Positions 1-10,400 of a DNA stretch of 64,000 nucleotides are shown here, in pieces. The position numbers and the translations under genes are program-made. The notes under the pieces are model-generated. The model saw nothing but the letters and a program-made list of their open reading frames with translations. It had not been told where the DNA came from and did no database searches. Each line of letters starts with the position of its first letter. The first letter of the stretch is position 1. Origin of the DNA: Combretum micranthum (taxonomy: Eukaryota > Streptophyta > Magnoliopsida > Myrtales > Combretaceae); assembly GCA_024138025.1 (NCBI GenBank), contig JAMXBD010000170.1:868001-932000 (forward strand). Direction: 5' to 3'.

Positions 1-310
1 TGTTTTGGTAAAGTCCTCATATATTAAAGCACCTATGTGAAGTTCTACATGTGTGTAGAGATTTGTGAAGTCCTCGTAATAAGGTATTGAGTGAAATCCT
101 TTATTAAGGCAATGTGAAGTTCTCTGTTGTGAGGCATTTGTTATAAAGTCTTCTTTGTGAGACAATTTTTTGTTTGAATGAAATATGTTAAGTCCTCGTT
201 GAATGAGGCAAATTGTGGATCATGGAGACTAGGGGGTGAGTTAAACTCCATGTTAAATTTGGTGTAATCTTCCTCTTCACTTATCTCTTTATTATTATTA
301 TTTTAATAGT
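1..310 (+). repeat. Copia LTR, 3' part (5' LTR, cut by window edge)
   Basis: This is the end of an LTR; its start lies outside the window. It matches the LTR copy at 59550-59800 in the same order: repeated AGTCCTC...GAGGCA units, then GTGGATCATGGAGACTAG, then AAACTCCATGTTAAA, then TATCTCTTTATT. The 3' LTR at 6740-6829 ends in a related stretch (GAAGTCCTC, AAACTCCACGTTA). About six degenerate 25-30-bp units make up positions 5-225. The exact 3' boundary is unclear because no clean CA end or tRNA primer site could be placed. Confidence 0.7.
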
Positions 311-521
311 GTGTAAAAGGATTAAAGAGATAATGGATAGTTAAGTGAGCTTAAAATCGTTTTTAAAAACCTGCATCATCGCTTATGCTTTCGCAATATG
401 CATGCTTGTGTAATCAAGCCTAGTCGATTGATATTTTTCTTTTTTAATTTCAACAAAGATTACAATAAAGAAGATTGGAAAAAATTGGATCTGAATGGAA
501 TAGATATGAACATATTGCATT

Positions 522-1758
522 GTGGGTAATATGATAAGTGATTTTAATAGAATTTGTATATGTAAATCTACTAAAGATGTATGGGGTGAATTAGAAAAAA
601 CTTATGAAGGGACTTCAAAAGTAAAAGACACAAAAATAAGTCTTCTATGTGAACAGTTTGAAATTTTCAAAATGCTTCCAAATGAATTAATATATGAGAT
701 ACATAATAAATTCATCAACATCATAAATGCCTTAAGAATGCTTGGAAAGATATCACTAATGTGGGAATCAATTCTAAACTCCTCGGTTCCCTACCCAAGG
801 ATTGGGAAGCTAACAAAATTGCTATTGAAGAAGTACGAGATTTAAGTGTTATGAGCAAAAAGGAACTTCTTGAAGCTCTCAAGACACATGAGTTAATCAA
901 GAATCAAGGAGAGGAATCAAACAAAAAAGCTATTGCTTTAAAAGTTATAAGTCATGATTTGAGTGAAGAAGATAACGATGTTGATGATGAGGAACTTGCC
1001 TTAAGGGTTAAAAGGCTCAAAAAGTTTATGAAGTTCAACAAGAAGACAAAAAGAAAGGATGATGGCCATAGTTCCTCAAGATCCAAAAAGGAGAAGAAAG
1101 ATGTGATAACCTGCTACAAATATCACAAGCCATGACATATTCAACAATACTATCCAATATTCAAGAAAGCTCTAAGAGACCCAGGAAAGAAGCTCTTATC
1201 ACCACTTGGAGTAATGATGACTCAAGTGAGTCGAACGAAAACGTATGCTTCATTGCATTAGCTGATGAAGTAAGTTCTCTATCTTCTCTTTCTTATGATG
1301 AAATTTGTGAAATATATAATAAAATATATAGGAAGTTCATCAAAATGGAGAAAAAGAATGGCATACTTAAAACCTTAATGACGAAAGAAGGAGAAGAGTT
1401 GGATGAATTTAGAAGTAAGTATGAGGAGATTAAAATGGAATATGAAAAGTTACATCAAGAAACTGATATTTTAAAATTGGAAAATGATAAGATGAATAAT
1501 AAGTGTAAGAAGCTAAAAAGCAAAAATGATGAATTGAGTAAGATCAATAAGAAAATAAGAATTGAAAATTATTTGCTTGATCTTAAAATTAAAACTTTAA
1601 ATAGTGATGATAATATTGCACGTGCCAGTAGCAACAATGAGGAAATTTTAAAAGAGCTAAAAGAATTAAGAAATGAAAATATTATATTGAAAGCTAGCTT
1701 AGATGATTCAAAGGTAACCAAAGCCAAGTTCACCAAAGGGGTGAAAAAAAAGCTTTAA
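522..1758 (+). pseudogene. Copia gag pseudogene (UBN2 domain, broken zinc knuckle, coiled coil)
   Basis: Gag forms the virus-like particle that packages retrotransposon RNA. Positions 522-760 encode a UBN2-like gag core with the signature WGELEKTYEGTSKVKDTKI and a following FEIFKML. A frameshift near 760-790 moves the frame to 761-1135, which continues with LPKDWEANKIAIEEV and a Lys/Glu-rich stretch. The zinc knuckle near 1110-1140 reads CYKYHKP then stop, so the second Cys has become Tyr and the Gly is lost. From 1140 the frame shifts again into 200 residues with a WSNDDSSES motif and a long Lys/Glu/Asn-rich coiled coil, a Sirevirus-like feature. No functional start codon was identified. Confidence 0.85.
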
Positions 1759-2063
1759 CACGCTTTTTGGAAATCAAAGTTGTAATTCAAACAAATCTAA
1801 AATTGACCATAATAAAGAAAATAGTTGCAAATCAAATAAACTTGATTTATAAAAGCCACTCATGAGACATGTAACTATTGTGGCAAATTGGTCATATTGC
1901 ACACAATTATGCAATAAGGAGAACCATGCACTTGAATAATAAAAGCAAGCTATTTTGAGTTCTTAAAAGAGAAATCTTTGTTACACCTAATAAAAAAAGA
2001 CCAAAACTCAAACGGGTACCAAAAAAATAATCATTTGTTTTATAGGAATCTTTAAGTGGAAAC

Positions 2064-2500
2064 AACATATAGTGCTTGGAGAGTGGTTACTATAGACATA
2101 TGACTGGAGATACATCCAAGTTTACAACTTTAGTCTTCAAAAATCAAAAGAATGTCATTTTCAAAGACAATTGCAAGTCAACTATTCTTGGTGAAGGTAA
2201 CATTATAGTAAACAAAGATTCAACTATAACGAATATGCTTCTAGTTGATTGTTTAAAGCATAATTTACTTAGTGTCAATCAATTTTGTGATAATAGATTT
2301 AAAGTAACATTTTTTGCTAGTAAATGCTCTATTGAAACAGTTAACGATAATCAAGCTTATTTTGAAGGGTATAAAGAAAGAAATATTTACAAAATCAATT
2401 TAGGTGATTTCAAATCATCAAATGAAACTTATATTACTCTTAAAAAGACAGTAGTTGACTATGGCATGGAAAATTGGAAAATGCTAGCATGGATGTAATT
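2064..2500 (+). pseudogene. Copia protease and GAG-pre-integrase remnant
   Basis: The aspartic protease processes the Gag-Pol polyprotein. The active-site neighbourhood reads ESGYYRHMTGDTSKF, where copia proteases normally have DSG followed by S-HMTGD; the catalytic Asp is replaced by Glu. Downstream the family pattern is clear: G-G-N-I-I-V, then TNMLLVDCLKHNLLSVNQFC. After about 140 codons the frame leads into a GAG-pre-integrase-like stretch (ENWKMLAWM, with another frame continuing ASMDVISKLVKKNLVK). The region from 1759 to 2063 joining it to gag has stops in all three frames and no intact zinc knuckle. Confidence 0.82.
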
Positions 2501-3320
2501 TCAAAACTTGTTAAAAAGAATCTTGTCAAATGATTACTAGAAATAAATTTTCAAAATGACAATATTTATCAAGTTTGTCAACAAAGAAAGCAAACTAAGG
2601 CTTCTTTTAATTCTAAGAATATTGTTTCTTCTTCAAGGTCATTAAAACTATTGCATATAGACTTATTTAATCCTACTTGAACTCTAAGTTTATGAGGCAA
2701 AAACAAAAAAAAAAAAAAATACATTGGTTATTGTTGGTAACTTCACTAAATATACATGGACTTTCTTCCTAGTATCTAAAGGCGAAACAAATAGTGTCTT
2801 TTTTAGATATTGTAAGAACGTCCAAAATAAAAAAAAAGGTCTTAATATTATATCTATCTGAAGTGATCATGGAGGAGAATTTGAAAATTATAAAATGGAT
2901 GATTTTTGTAGTAAATATGGAATTGAACATATCTTTTTAGCACCTATAACACCATAACAAAATGGAGTAGCTAAAAGGAAAAGTAGAGCTTTAATTAAAA
3001 TGGCTATAATAATGTTGTGTGAAAACAATTTACCTAAATTTTAGGGGTTGAAGCTGTTAATACTGCATGCTATATATCCGATAGAGTCTTCATAAGACCA
3101 ATTCTTAAAAAAATCTCTAATGAGCTTTGGAAAGAAAAAAAGACCTAACATCTCTTATTTTCATCCTTTTGGCACTAAAAGTTACATTTTGATCAATGGA
3201 AAAAATCAACTAGCTAAGTTTGATGCTAAAAGCGATGAAGGCATTTTTCTAGGTTATTCTTTAACCAGTAAAGCTTATAAAATTTTCAATAAAGGAGCCT
3301 TCGTTGTGGATTAATCTATT
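2500..3320 (+). pseudogene. Copia integrase remnant
   Basis: Integrase joins retrotransposon cDNA to chromosomal DNA. The core is visible in fragments: HIDLFNPT near 2655 carries the first catalytic Asp, and SDHGGEFENYK near 2861-2895 carries the second. The third motif near 2955-2985 reads QNGVAKRKSRA, where copia integrases have NGV-ERKNR, so the catalytic Glu appears changed to Lys. An open stretch at 3120-3314 gives the C-terminal part with YFHPFGTKSYILIN and KFDAKSDEGIFLGY, then a stop at a Val-Asp-Stop. Several frameshifts and an A-run near 2700 break the reading frame. Confidence 0.83.
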
Positions 3321-3689
3321 CATGTTGCTTTTAACGGTTATTTGCCTCATATATGTCAAAGTGATGACATGGATAATATTTGTGCTGATTTGGATAAGTT
3401 GTCTCTTGAAATTGTTGATAAAAAAATGAAGGAAGGAAATGAACATAAAAAGGATGTTGTGGATGAATATGTTAACTATGATCTTCCTAAATAATGGAAA
3501 TATGTTATCAAACCAAAGAATCTAATAATAGGTGAACCTTCAAATAAGGTACAAATTAGATCTTCCCTAAGAAATGTGAATAATCCAGTCTTCTTATCCC
3601 TAATCGAACGTAAAAGTACAAAAGAAGCTTTAAAAATTAAATTTTGGATACAAGTTATGCAATAAGAATTAAATCAATTCACAAGAAAT

Positions 3690-4431
3690 GAAGTTTGGAG
3701 CCTAGATCTTAGACTTAGTAGCATACCAGTTATTAGAACTAGGTAGGTTTATAAAAACAAACTTGATGAAACTTAGTAACTAAAGGGTATAATCAAGAAG
3801 AAGGCATAGATTTTGAGGAGACCTTTGCTATGGTTGCTAGACCAAAGACTATTAGAATGCTTTTGGCATTTGCCGCATTCAACACTTTTCCTCTTTTTCA
3901 AATAGATGTTAAAAGTGCTTTTTTAAATGGTTTTATAAAAGAATATATTTATGTGGAGTAACTACTGAGTTTCGAAAATAATGAATTTTCTTATCATATT
4001 TTCAAACTAAACATAGCTCTTTATGGTCTTAAACAAGCTCCCAGAGTTTAGTATGAAAGGCTCAGTAACTTCCTCTTAAATAAAGGATTAGAGGAAAAAT
4101 CATTGTAACTCTTTTTATCAAAAACCACAAATGAGACACATTGATTGTGCAAATATATGTAGATGACATTGTGTTTGGAGCTACTAACATGAGTCTTATA
4201 TATAAATTTGTTGAGTCCATGAAGGACGAATTTGAAAAGAACATGATGGGAGAACTCAATTATTTTCTAGGTCTCCAAGTGAACCAATCTAAAAATAGAA
4301 CTTTCATTAATCAATCTAAATATACTAAAGATCTCTTGAAAAGATTCAATGATTATTATAAAACGAGACCTATAGCCATGGCAACAAGTATAAAACTTAA
4401 CAAAGATAAAAATAAAAAAAAATATTTGTGA
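3690..4431 (+). pseudogene. Copia reverse transcriptase remnant
   Basis: Reverse transcriptase copies element RNA into DNA. The region contains [13 protein letters not shown], then [20 protein letters not shown] with a catalytic Asp, then LYGLKQAPR near 4025-4045, and in the open frame 4141-4431 the catalytic YVDD box as IYVDDIVFGAT, followed by GELNYFLGLQV. The two Asp of YVDD are intact. Stops occur after YIYVE and after QAPRV, and a frameshift separates the two halves, so no single frame encodes the enzyme. The LGLQV and DLLKRF motifs downstream are normal for copia RT. Confidence 0.88.
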
Positions 4432-4439
4432 AAAGCTGT

Positions 4440-5040
4440 ATAAAGGCATGATGGGTAGCTTATTATATCTAATAACTTAAAGACTCGATATCATGTTCTT
4501 AGTGTGCGTAATACGCCATTTTAATATTACCCAAATGATTCACACTTGAATACAATAAAACACATACTCAAGTATCTTGCAGGCTCTATTAAAATTGGCT
4601 TGTGGTATCCAATATTTACCTGTTTCGATGTAGTTGGATACTCTGATGTTAACTTTACTGGGTGCAAGTTAATCAAAAAAATACAAGCAACACATGCCAC
4701 TTTATTTGAAACTCCTTAATATCCTAGCACTCAAAGAAGCCAAATTCAATTGCACTTTCAACTATCGTAGCTAAGTATGTGGGTATCAGTAGTTGTTGTG
4801 CACAAGTTTTATGGATGAAACAAACTTTGCTAAATTATGGTTTAAAATATGAAAATTTCTCAATTCGTTGCGATAACACAAATGCTATAAATTTAATAGG
4901 AAACCTAATCTAACTCTCAAAGACCAAGCATATCAAAATTAAACATCATTTTATTATATATCATTTTCTAAATAGTGATATTAACTTGTAACTTGTTGAT
5001 ATAAATAATTAAATTGCTAATATTTTTACAAAACCTTAAG
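4440..5040 (+). pseudogene. Copia RNase H remnant
   Basis: RNase H degrades the RNA strand during cDNA synthesis. Recognisable pieces are LKYLAGSIKIGLWY near 4565-4605, GYSDVNFTGC near 4630-4663 (first Asp kept), LSTIVAKYVGISSC near 4755-4795, RCDNTNAINL near 4868-4897 and TKHIKIKHHF near 4923-4950. Copia elements normally have a Glu pair in the third motif (AEAEY); here it reads IVAKY, so the catalytic Glu is lost. Stops interrupt the frame at several points. Confidence 0.82.
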
Positions 5041-6007
5041 TGATTATTATATTTGTACTTTGCATAGAGAATTAGGCATGACAAACAGGATAACTGCTAA
5101 ATATCATGGAGACAAGATGATCTAGAACTTGATCTTAAAATTAAATAAGCTATTAGATGCTATATATTAGGATGCTTATGAGCATGCTTTAGGTAAAAAA
5201 GAGCTAAAATTGGTTTTGAAATGCACAAAATTGAACTTTTATATTTTTTATGCCTAAATTATGTTTTTACATGCTTAATGGATTTGAACAAACTTGTATT
5301 ATTTAAACAAATCTGTACACACATTTAAGGAAAAGTCATCCTTTTAATGACTAAAATATACACAAATTTACAAAATGTAAACTTATATGAGTTTATTTAG
5401 TTCCAACATACTTAATATATCTTTTTTCAACTTCCATAAAGTGTTGAGTGTGCTTAAGCATGAATCTTTGATAATATGTTGTCTTTGTTCATGTTTCAAA
5501 CTAAATTTATGCTAAAACTTTATTTTGAATCCATGAAAATGGTTTTCCATATTTTTTATGCATAAACAAAGTTTGCACATGTTTAATGTTGCTTTTTAGA
5601 CTTAATTAAATGCTTGAAAAGTTTTTGTTTGGACAAATTAGTACACTTTTAAGAAACATATCCTATAACTTTTGATAGAACCTTATATAAATCTGCAATA
5701 TGTGGATTTTCAAACATGTCAAAAGCATATTTTAGAACTTGCATGTTGTCTATGCATCTCTCCTTCTTTTGAGTTTTTTTTTTCTTTTTTTTTTTGAGTC
5801 AAAGGGGAAGAAAAACGTTGAATACACAATTAACATGCATAAATAATATATTGTGTTTGTTTGATTATTAAGTATAGCTTGCAATTCCCTTGAGTTAAGC
5901 AACAAATTATTTGAATATAGTTGATAAAACTCTTTCAAAACTCAGATGATTGATTAAGGGGGAATGCTTGATTGAGGAGGAGTTAATTATCCATGATTGT
6001 CCTCACC
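5041..6007 (+). other. Noncoding tail of the copia element
   Basis: Between RNase H and the polypurine tract there is about 970 bp with no recognisable domain. It holds a diverged direct duplication: the stretch starting near 5240 (TTTTTTATGCCTAAATTATG) has a relative starting near 5550 (TTTTTTATGCATAAACAAAG), each followed by similar T-rich sequence with ACAAA and TACAC words. Some Sireviruses have an envelope-like frame here, but none is visible. Confidence 0.5.
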
Positions 6008-6020
6008 AAAAAGGGAGAGA
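6008..6020 (+). promoter_or_regulatory. Polypurine tract (plus-strand primer site) of the copia element
   Basis: A 13-base purine run, AAAAAGGGAGAGA, sits directly before the sequence TTATTGAAC that starts the 3' LTR. Placement matches the usual copia arrangement PPT then LTR. A second purine run at 5955-5963 is farther from the LTR and less likely. Confidence 0.65.
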
Positions 6021-6279
6021 TTATTGAACTTGTGTCTTCAACGTGAATTTTGATGAGACAATTAGTTACACAATCAACTATTCGATGGTGTTAAACTACA
6101 CTTAATTAGTCAAATAACTTGGATGAATAATATATTAAAATATATATGTGTTTTGTGTATGTGTTGTTCTTGAAGATTGTGTAGGTGCCAACAGATACAA
6201 ATTCTCAAGCATAGCCTTGATCCCAAATTTCATCGAGGGCTCGATAAGTCCATTTCATTAAGATGCAACAAGTTCAATC

Positions 6280-6425
6280 TAGTACAGCCTTGATTGAGAG
6301 TTAAATTTAAGGTGCAATAAGTTTAAGGTACGACAAGCTTAAGGCACAATAAAGAGCTAAAGCGCAACAAGAATAAAGAAGCGACAAGATCTAAAGTGTG
6401 ATAAGAACTAAAGCGCGATGGGTTC
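6280..6425 (+). repeat. Degenerate ~20-bp tandem repeat in copia 3' LTR
   Basis: About seven imperfect units resembling AAGGCGCGACAAGTTT follow one another: AAGGTGCAATAAG, AAGGTACGACAAG, AAGGCACAATAAAG, AAAGCGCAACAAG, AAGCGACAAG, AAAGTGTGATAAG, AAAGCGCGATGG. They lie in the U3 part upstream of the TATA box. Confidence 0.6.
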
Positions 6426-6524
6426 AAAATATGAGCCGATGTGGTATGAAAGAGCTGTTACGCGTATTTAATGCTTGACATTTTTAAGATGTTATCTCCA
6501 ACAAACATTTAAACTTTTGAAATC

Positions 6525-6532
6525 TATATATA
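6525..6532 (+). promoter_or_regulatory. TATA box of copia 3' LTR
   Basis: TATATATA followed by CATGTTCC lies roughly 300 bp before the LTR end, the expected place for the retrotransposon promoter between U3 and R. Assignment is from position and motif only. Confidence 0.45.
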
Positions 6533-6824
6533 CATGTTCCTTGGGAGATTCGAAGCGAGATGAATTAAGAGTTTTCATTTGCGAACAAACAAGATCAAAA
6601 AATATTCTCATTACTTTTGTACTCTTGTTCATTATTTTGCAAAAACTACAATCTATAAGAGGACACTATAAAAGAGAGGAATTTTTTTTTTTATTTCTTG
6701 AGAGTTGTAAATTTAAGTGCTGCTCTAATTAAGCTTGTGAGGTTTGAATTAATAAAGTGAGTGAAGTCCTCTAATTGGAGGCGATTTTGGTGGTCGCGAA
6801 GAATAGAAAACAGATCAAACTCCA

Positions 6825-6829
6825 CGTTA
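6825..6829. repeat. Target-site duplication CGTTA, left copy
   Basis: CGTTA lies immediately before the left LTR (followed by an A-run and TGACACATG). The same five bases follow the right LTR at 18347-18351. Confidence 0.65.
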
Positions 6830-7407
6830 AAAAAATGACACATGCAAGGATGGTCAAAAGGGAATTGTGTAGGGAGGAAGAGTAGACAGTCTTAGTAGGC
6901 TCTAACACACGCGTGTCAGGTAAGGGAGCTAGAAAGCAACCATACTAAATAGGACGAATCAATATCTATTCTTTATCAAGACAAATGATTGTTCACCAAG
7001 ACAGAAATTTGGCAATACAATAGTATTTTCCAAGATTTCAGTTATCTAAATGAGATGAGGACTAGTAGTATTAATAGAGAATCCAGCTATTAATATCGTC
7101 CATTAAATGGCTAAACAACCAACGACTATGATGAGTCCCTTTCATAATGGATATAAAAGTTGGCTCTCTATGGACCCAGGCCCATTAAGGTCATCTATTT
7201 ATAGTGTATGAGCCAATTTAAGAAAAGGTTAGAATTGGACTGGCCAATTCCAACGGGCCCTACTTCAAGTCCGCCATGTCAAATCTCCCTTGATCATCCT
7301 AATGTAATTGAACATAACTCTCTAAACCCTATTACCTTAGCCCAGAGAGTTGGATCTAAATAAAAATTAGGCTTAAAGCCTTTATAATCAAAATTCAATC
7401 ATCTATA
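6830..7407 (-). repeat. Gypsy-type element 3' LTR (left copy)
   Basis: Collinear with the sequence at 17762-18346 along its length; shared blocks include GACACATGCAA, TAGGCTCTAACACACG, TTTATAGTGT, TTGGCCAATTCCAACGGGCC (right copy CGCCAATTCCAACGGGCC), AAATCTCCCTTGATCAT and AAAATTCAATCATCTA. As the element lies on the minus strand, this copy is its 3' LTR. Confidence 0.85.
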
Positions 7408-10400
7408 GTTTTCTCCCTAACTAAAGTCCTTCAAGCTATATCAGAGGGATTTGGGCATTGATTAAGCCTTTCAAATGACTAAAGTCCCACCTAACGCGTG
7501 TGTGCAGTGATCTTGTTTGCACTGCTGCTTGACATGTCAATAATCCACAGTGTAGAAAATCTTGTACAACATTGCCAAACAATTAGGCCGTTTGAGGGCA
7601 CATTCTTGCAATATCGTTTGATTGCACGCATTGTATCAGGCTAAAATTACGTTGCCTCTTCACTTTGCTAATCAAACTTGTGAATCCATACCCATCCATC
7701 CATACCATTCGTAGCCTATAATAATAATCGCAATAAATACGTTAAATATGACTACTACGTTAGCATTTGCTATTGAAGTTAACTATAAATAATAAAGCCC
7801 ACATAAATTGCCATTATGTATTCCAGCATGTAGATTTGGTATAATATGGTACTGTTTTGTACTGTTAGTGAGGTGTTTATATTCCATTGGTTGCTAGTAC
7901 AGTGAAAAGCATTGTTGCTCAGAATTAATTGTCTTCCTTTTTACTCACTCTCTTACTCTTCCCACTTCATTGGTTCCTTTCTTTTTTGAATTTCATTCTT
8001 TGAGCTCTTCCTGCTAAATACGTAGACTTTACACTGCAAAATCCATCTAAAAATTGTTTCTCCATTTCACTGGTGCCCTTTCTTCCTTCTTCTTCATGTT
8101 GAGAAAACCACATCCTATCATGAAATAACATATTCGATAATGCAATTGGAGGGAGTTCACAATTTTTCCTTCAGACATTTGGGAACCAGGGCACTTTGTA
8201 GAGGTTTCACTCAGAAAACTAGTTGCTTGATCGTGGTATACTCTATTTGTTGAATTGAGTTCCAATCAAGCTTCTAGTTAGTTTGAGTGGGCTTCCATCA
8301 GTGTGGTTGCTCCATTGCAGTGGCTTAAATAGTCTACAAGTCCTCATTCATCAGCTTTCACAATGTGACATTCATTTCTGACCATGTTCTAAGATGTCGC
8401 TACTTGGTTGAGTCTCTTTTTAGCTCGATTCAACATATTAAAGGTAGCATCTTTTGTCGTCATTAAACTCTATATGTCTATTTTGTTGGATACTACAAGT
8501 TTCTTGTTTTGTGACTTACAGACCTACTGCCTCACTCGATTTACTATTCCATAATTGGTGTTGTGTGTTTAGGTTGTAATCCTTTATTTCAATGACTAGA
8601 TGATTTTGAGGCTTTACCATTCTGGGTAGCATTCAGATAGTTGAATGCGCAATGTATTCAATAATCTCCGAGACATCAGTAACCTTAAGGAAGCACTTCT
8701 CTTGCATTCCTCTATTAAACAAAAATTTACTACATGCATATGCTAAAAATGGTGTTCGGTTTTTCCTCATAGTTATTGTTGCCATGATCTTTGCTGTCCT
8801 TGGAATTCTCCATTTGGAACAATGTTTGCTCTCGTACTACCATGTTTGTCATCTCATTTCTACCAATCTTTGTGGGAATTCATATTGAGTTTAAGTAGCC
8901 TGTAAATAAGGATCCTACAATATAGACAGATCCCAGACAGCCGCAGTACATGCATTTTGCCTTCTCGATCTTGATTAGAGGGATATGACCATATGGTACA
9001 GTGTTCATTGAACTTTTCTTCTTTACTCTATTTATGTTTTCTTTTGCTTGCCATAAGCTTGCTCTAACAATTGGTTCATGCTTTAACTTCTTTATCATGA
9101 TAGTCTAGTTCATCGCACATGTCATTAACTTGGAAGCCTCTTTATTTCAATCGGTTTCTACTCAAAATTACAAATAATGTGTTGCTTGTATTTGTCTCAA
9201 CCTAGTCAATGAACCTTCCTTGCTCTAAATATGTCATTTAGTCTATTGTGACTTCGCAATAATAACCATCTCACATGCATAGTGTAATCAAGCCTGCTCT
9301 TAGATGTAGCTACTACACCGCCAGATATGAAAGTGTTGTATCACAAGGTCAATGAGCAGATACAAAAATCATATTAGCTTTATCACTACTCCTCAAGCAT
9401 AATGCCAAGCTTCACCGAAATAGACAAACTTGAATGGAATCTAAAGCAACCGTTGAAACTCCTTGTTAAGCTAAAATATTCTGCAACAGAGAAGCTTCCG
9501 CCCAGATAATTCAAGCGCCACCACCGGCCTGATCCTAATAGAAATTCTAAGTGAACCTAAACTAAGATTTGGAGCACTGATGCGACAAGAGTCAAGCAGC
9601 ACTTCATGAAGTGCAAATACCAAGCTACTGCTATATCCTACGACACCTAAAAAGGTATAAAAAAAGGAAAACATGCATTTGCCAATGCTATGTGGCTATA
9701 CTCTAGTAATTTGGTCTTTTTTTCTACTTAACTTGGTTGCTCATGACTGTTTTTTTTTTCTTTGCAACCCTTTTTTTGTTTTTCTTTTTTTTAAGGAAGA
9801 AGAGGCATAATGAGATAGATAATGTCACACAAATTTGAGATAACATGATAATCCATGTCTTTAGTTGATGATTTGCTTCAATTCATCTCATACATATCAT
9901 ATGAATAAAAAGTTTTGCTAACTGCAATCTTACAACCTGGTGATATACCACTTATCACTTTATCATGATTAACATGTGATTTTTCATTATACTCATCTTT
10001 TTCTTTGTCTTTGTTTTGCTTGTCAAGTATATGTGATGTTATGTTTCATCAAGCAGATAGATATCGAGGTTTAGGTAAACTGCACAAGCAGTTTTTATCA
10101 TTTTCTATTTCCTTCACTCATGTTTATCCCTCTTTCTCCAGTCGTAGTAAGGTCACTAGTAGAGAAGAGGTCAAAATCCTTTATTAGAGCACGTGCCTTG
10201 ATGATTCTATTACATTGTCACTCTAAACGTCACTGAAAGATAACCTTTGTTTGATGCAGTTCTGAAGAAGCAATGAAATGATAATTTCCACTGGGAGAGC
10301 TCTATTATTCATTTTTTTTTTTTCGGTGAATGGAGAATGTCAAACTGTTATGATTTGGTTCGAATTGACCAGCACAAGCTGAGTGTCCACAATGCAATGG

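Larger units (their letters stand above)
1..6829 (+). mobile_element. Decayed SIRE/Maximus-like Ty1/copia retrotransposon
   Basis: Domains occur in copia order on one strand: gag, zinc knuckle remnant, coiled-coil region, protease, GAG-pre-integrase, integrase, reverse transcriptase, RNase H, a noncoding tail, a polypurine tract and a 3' LTR. The order integrase before RT defines Ty1/copia. The long Lys/Glu-rich coiled coil after the zinc knuckle is typical of the SIRE/Maximus (Sirevirus) group, which is inference from family resemblance. Every domain has stops or frameshifts, so it cannot act autonomously. Its 3' LTR is split by the nested element at 6830-18346. Confidence 0.88.
6022..6829 (+). 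repeat. Copia 3' LTR (end displaced by nested insertion)
   Basis: The LTR head after the polypurine tract (ATTGAACTTGTG, then TTTTGATGAGA and TACACAATCAA) is homologous to the LTR copy at 59250-59420 (TGTTGAATTATATGG, TTTTGATGAGA, TACACAAACGCTCAA). A TATA box, TATATATA at 6525-6532, lies in the U3/R position. The end at 6745-6829 (GTGAAGTCCTC...GGAGGCG, AAACTCCACGTTA) matches the LTR end at the window start. The LTR is cut at CGTTA (6825-6829) by the element at 6830-18346. Any remaining LTR tail would lie from 18347 on, but that match is weak. Confidence 0.72.
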
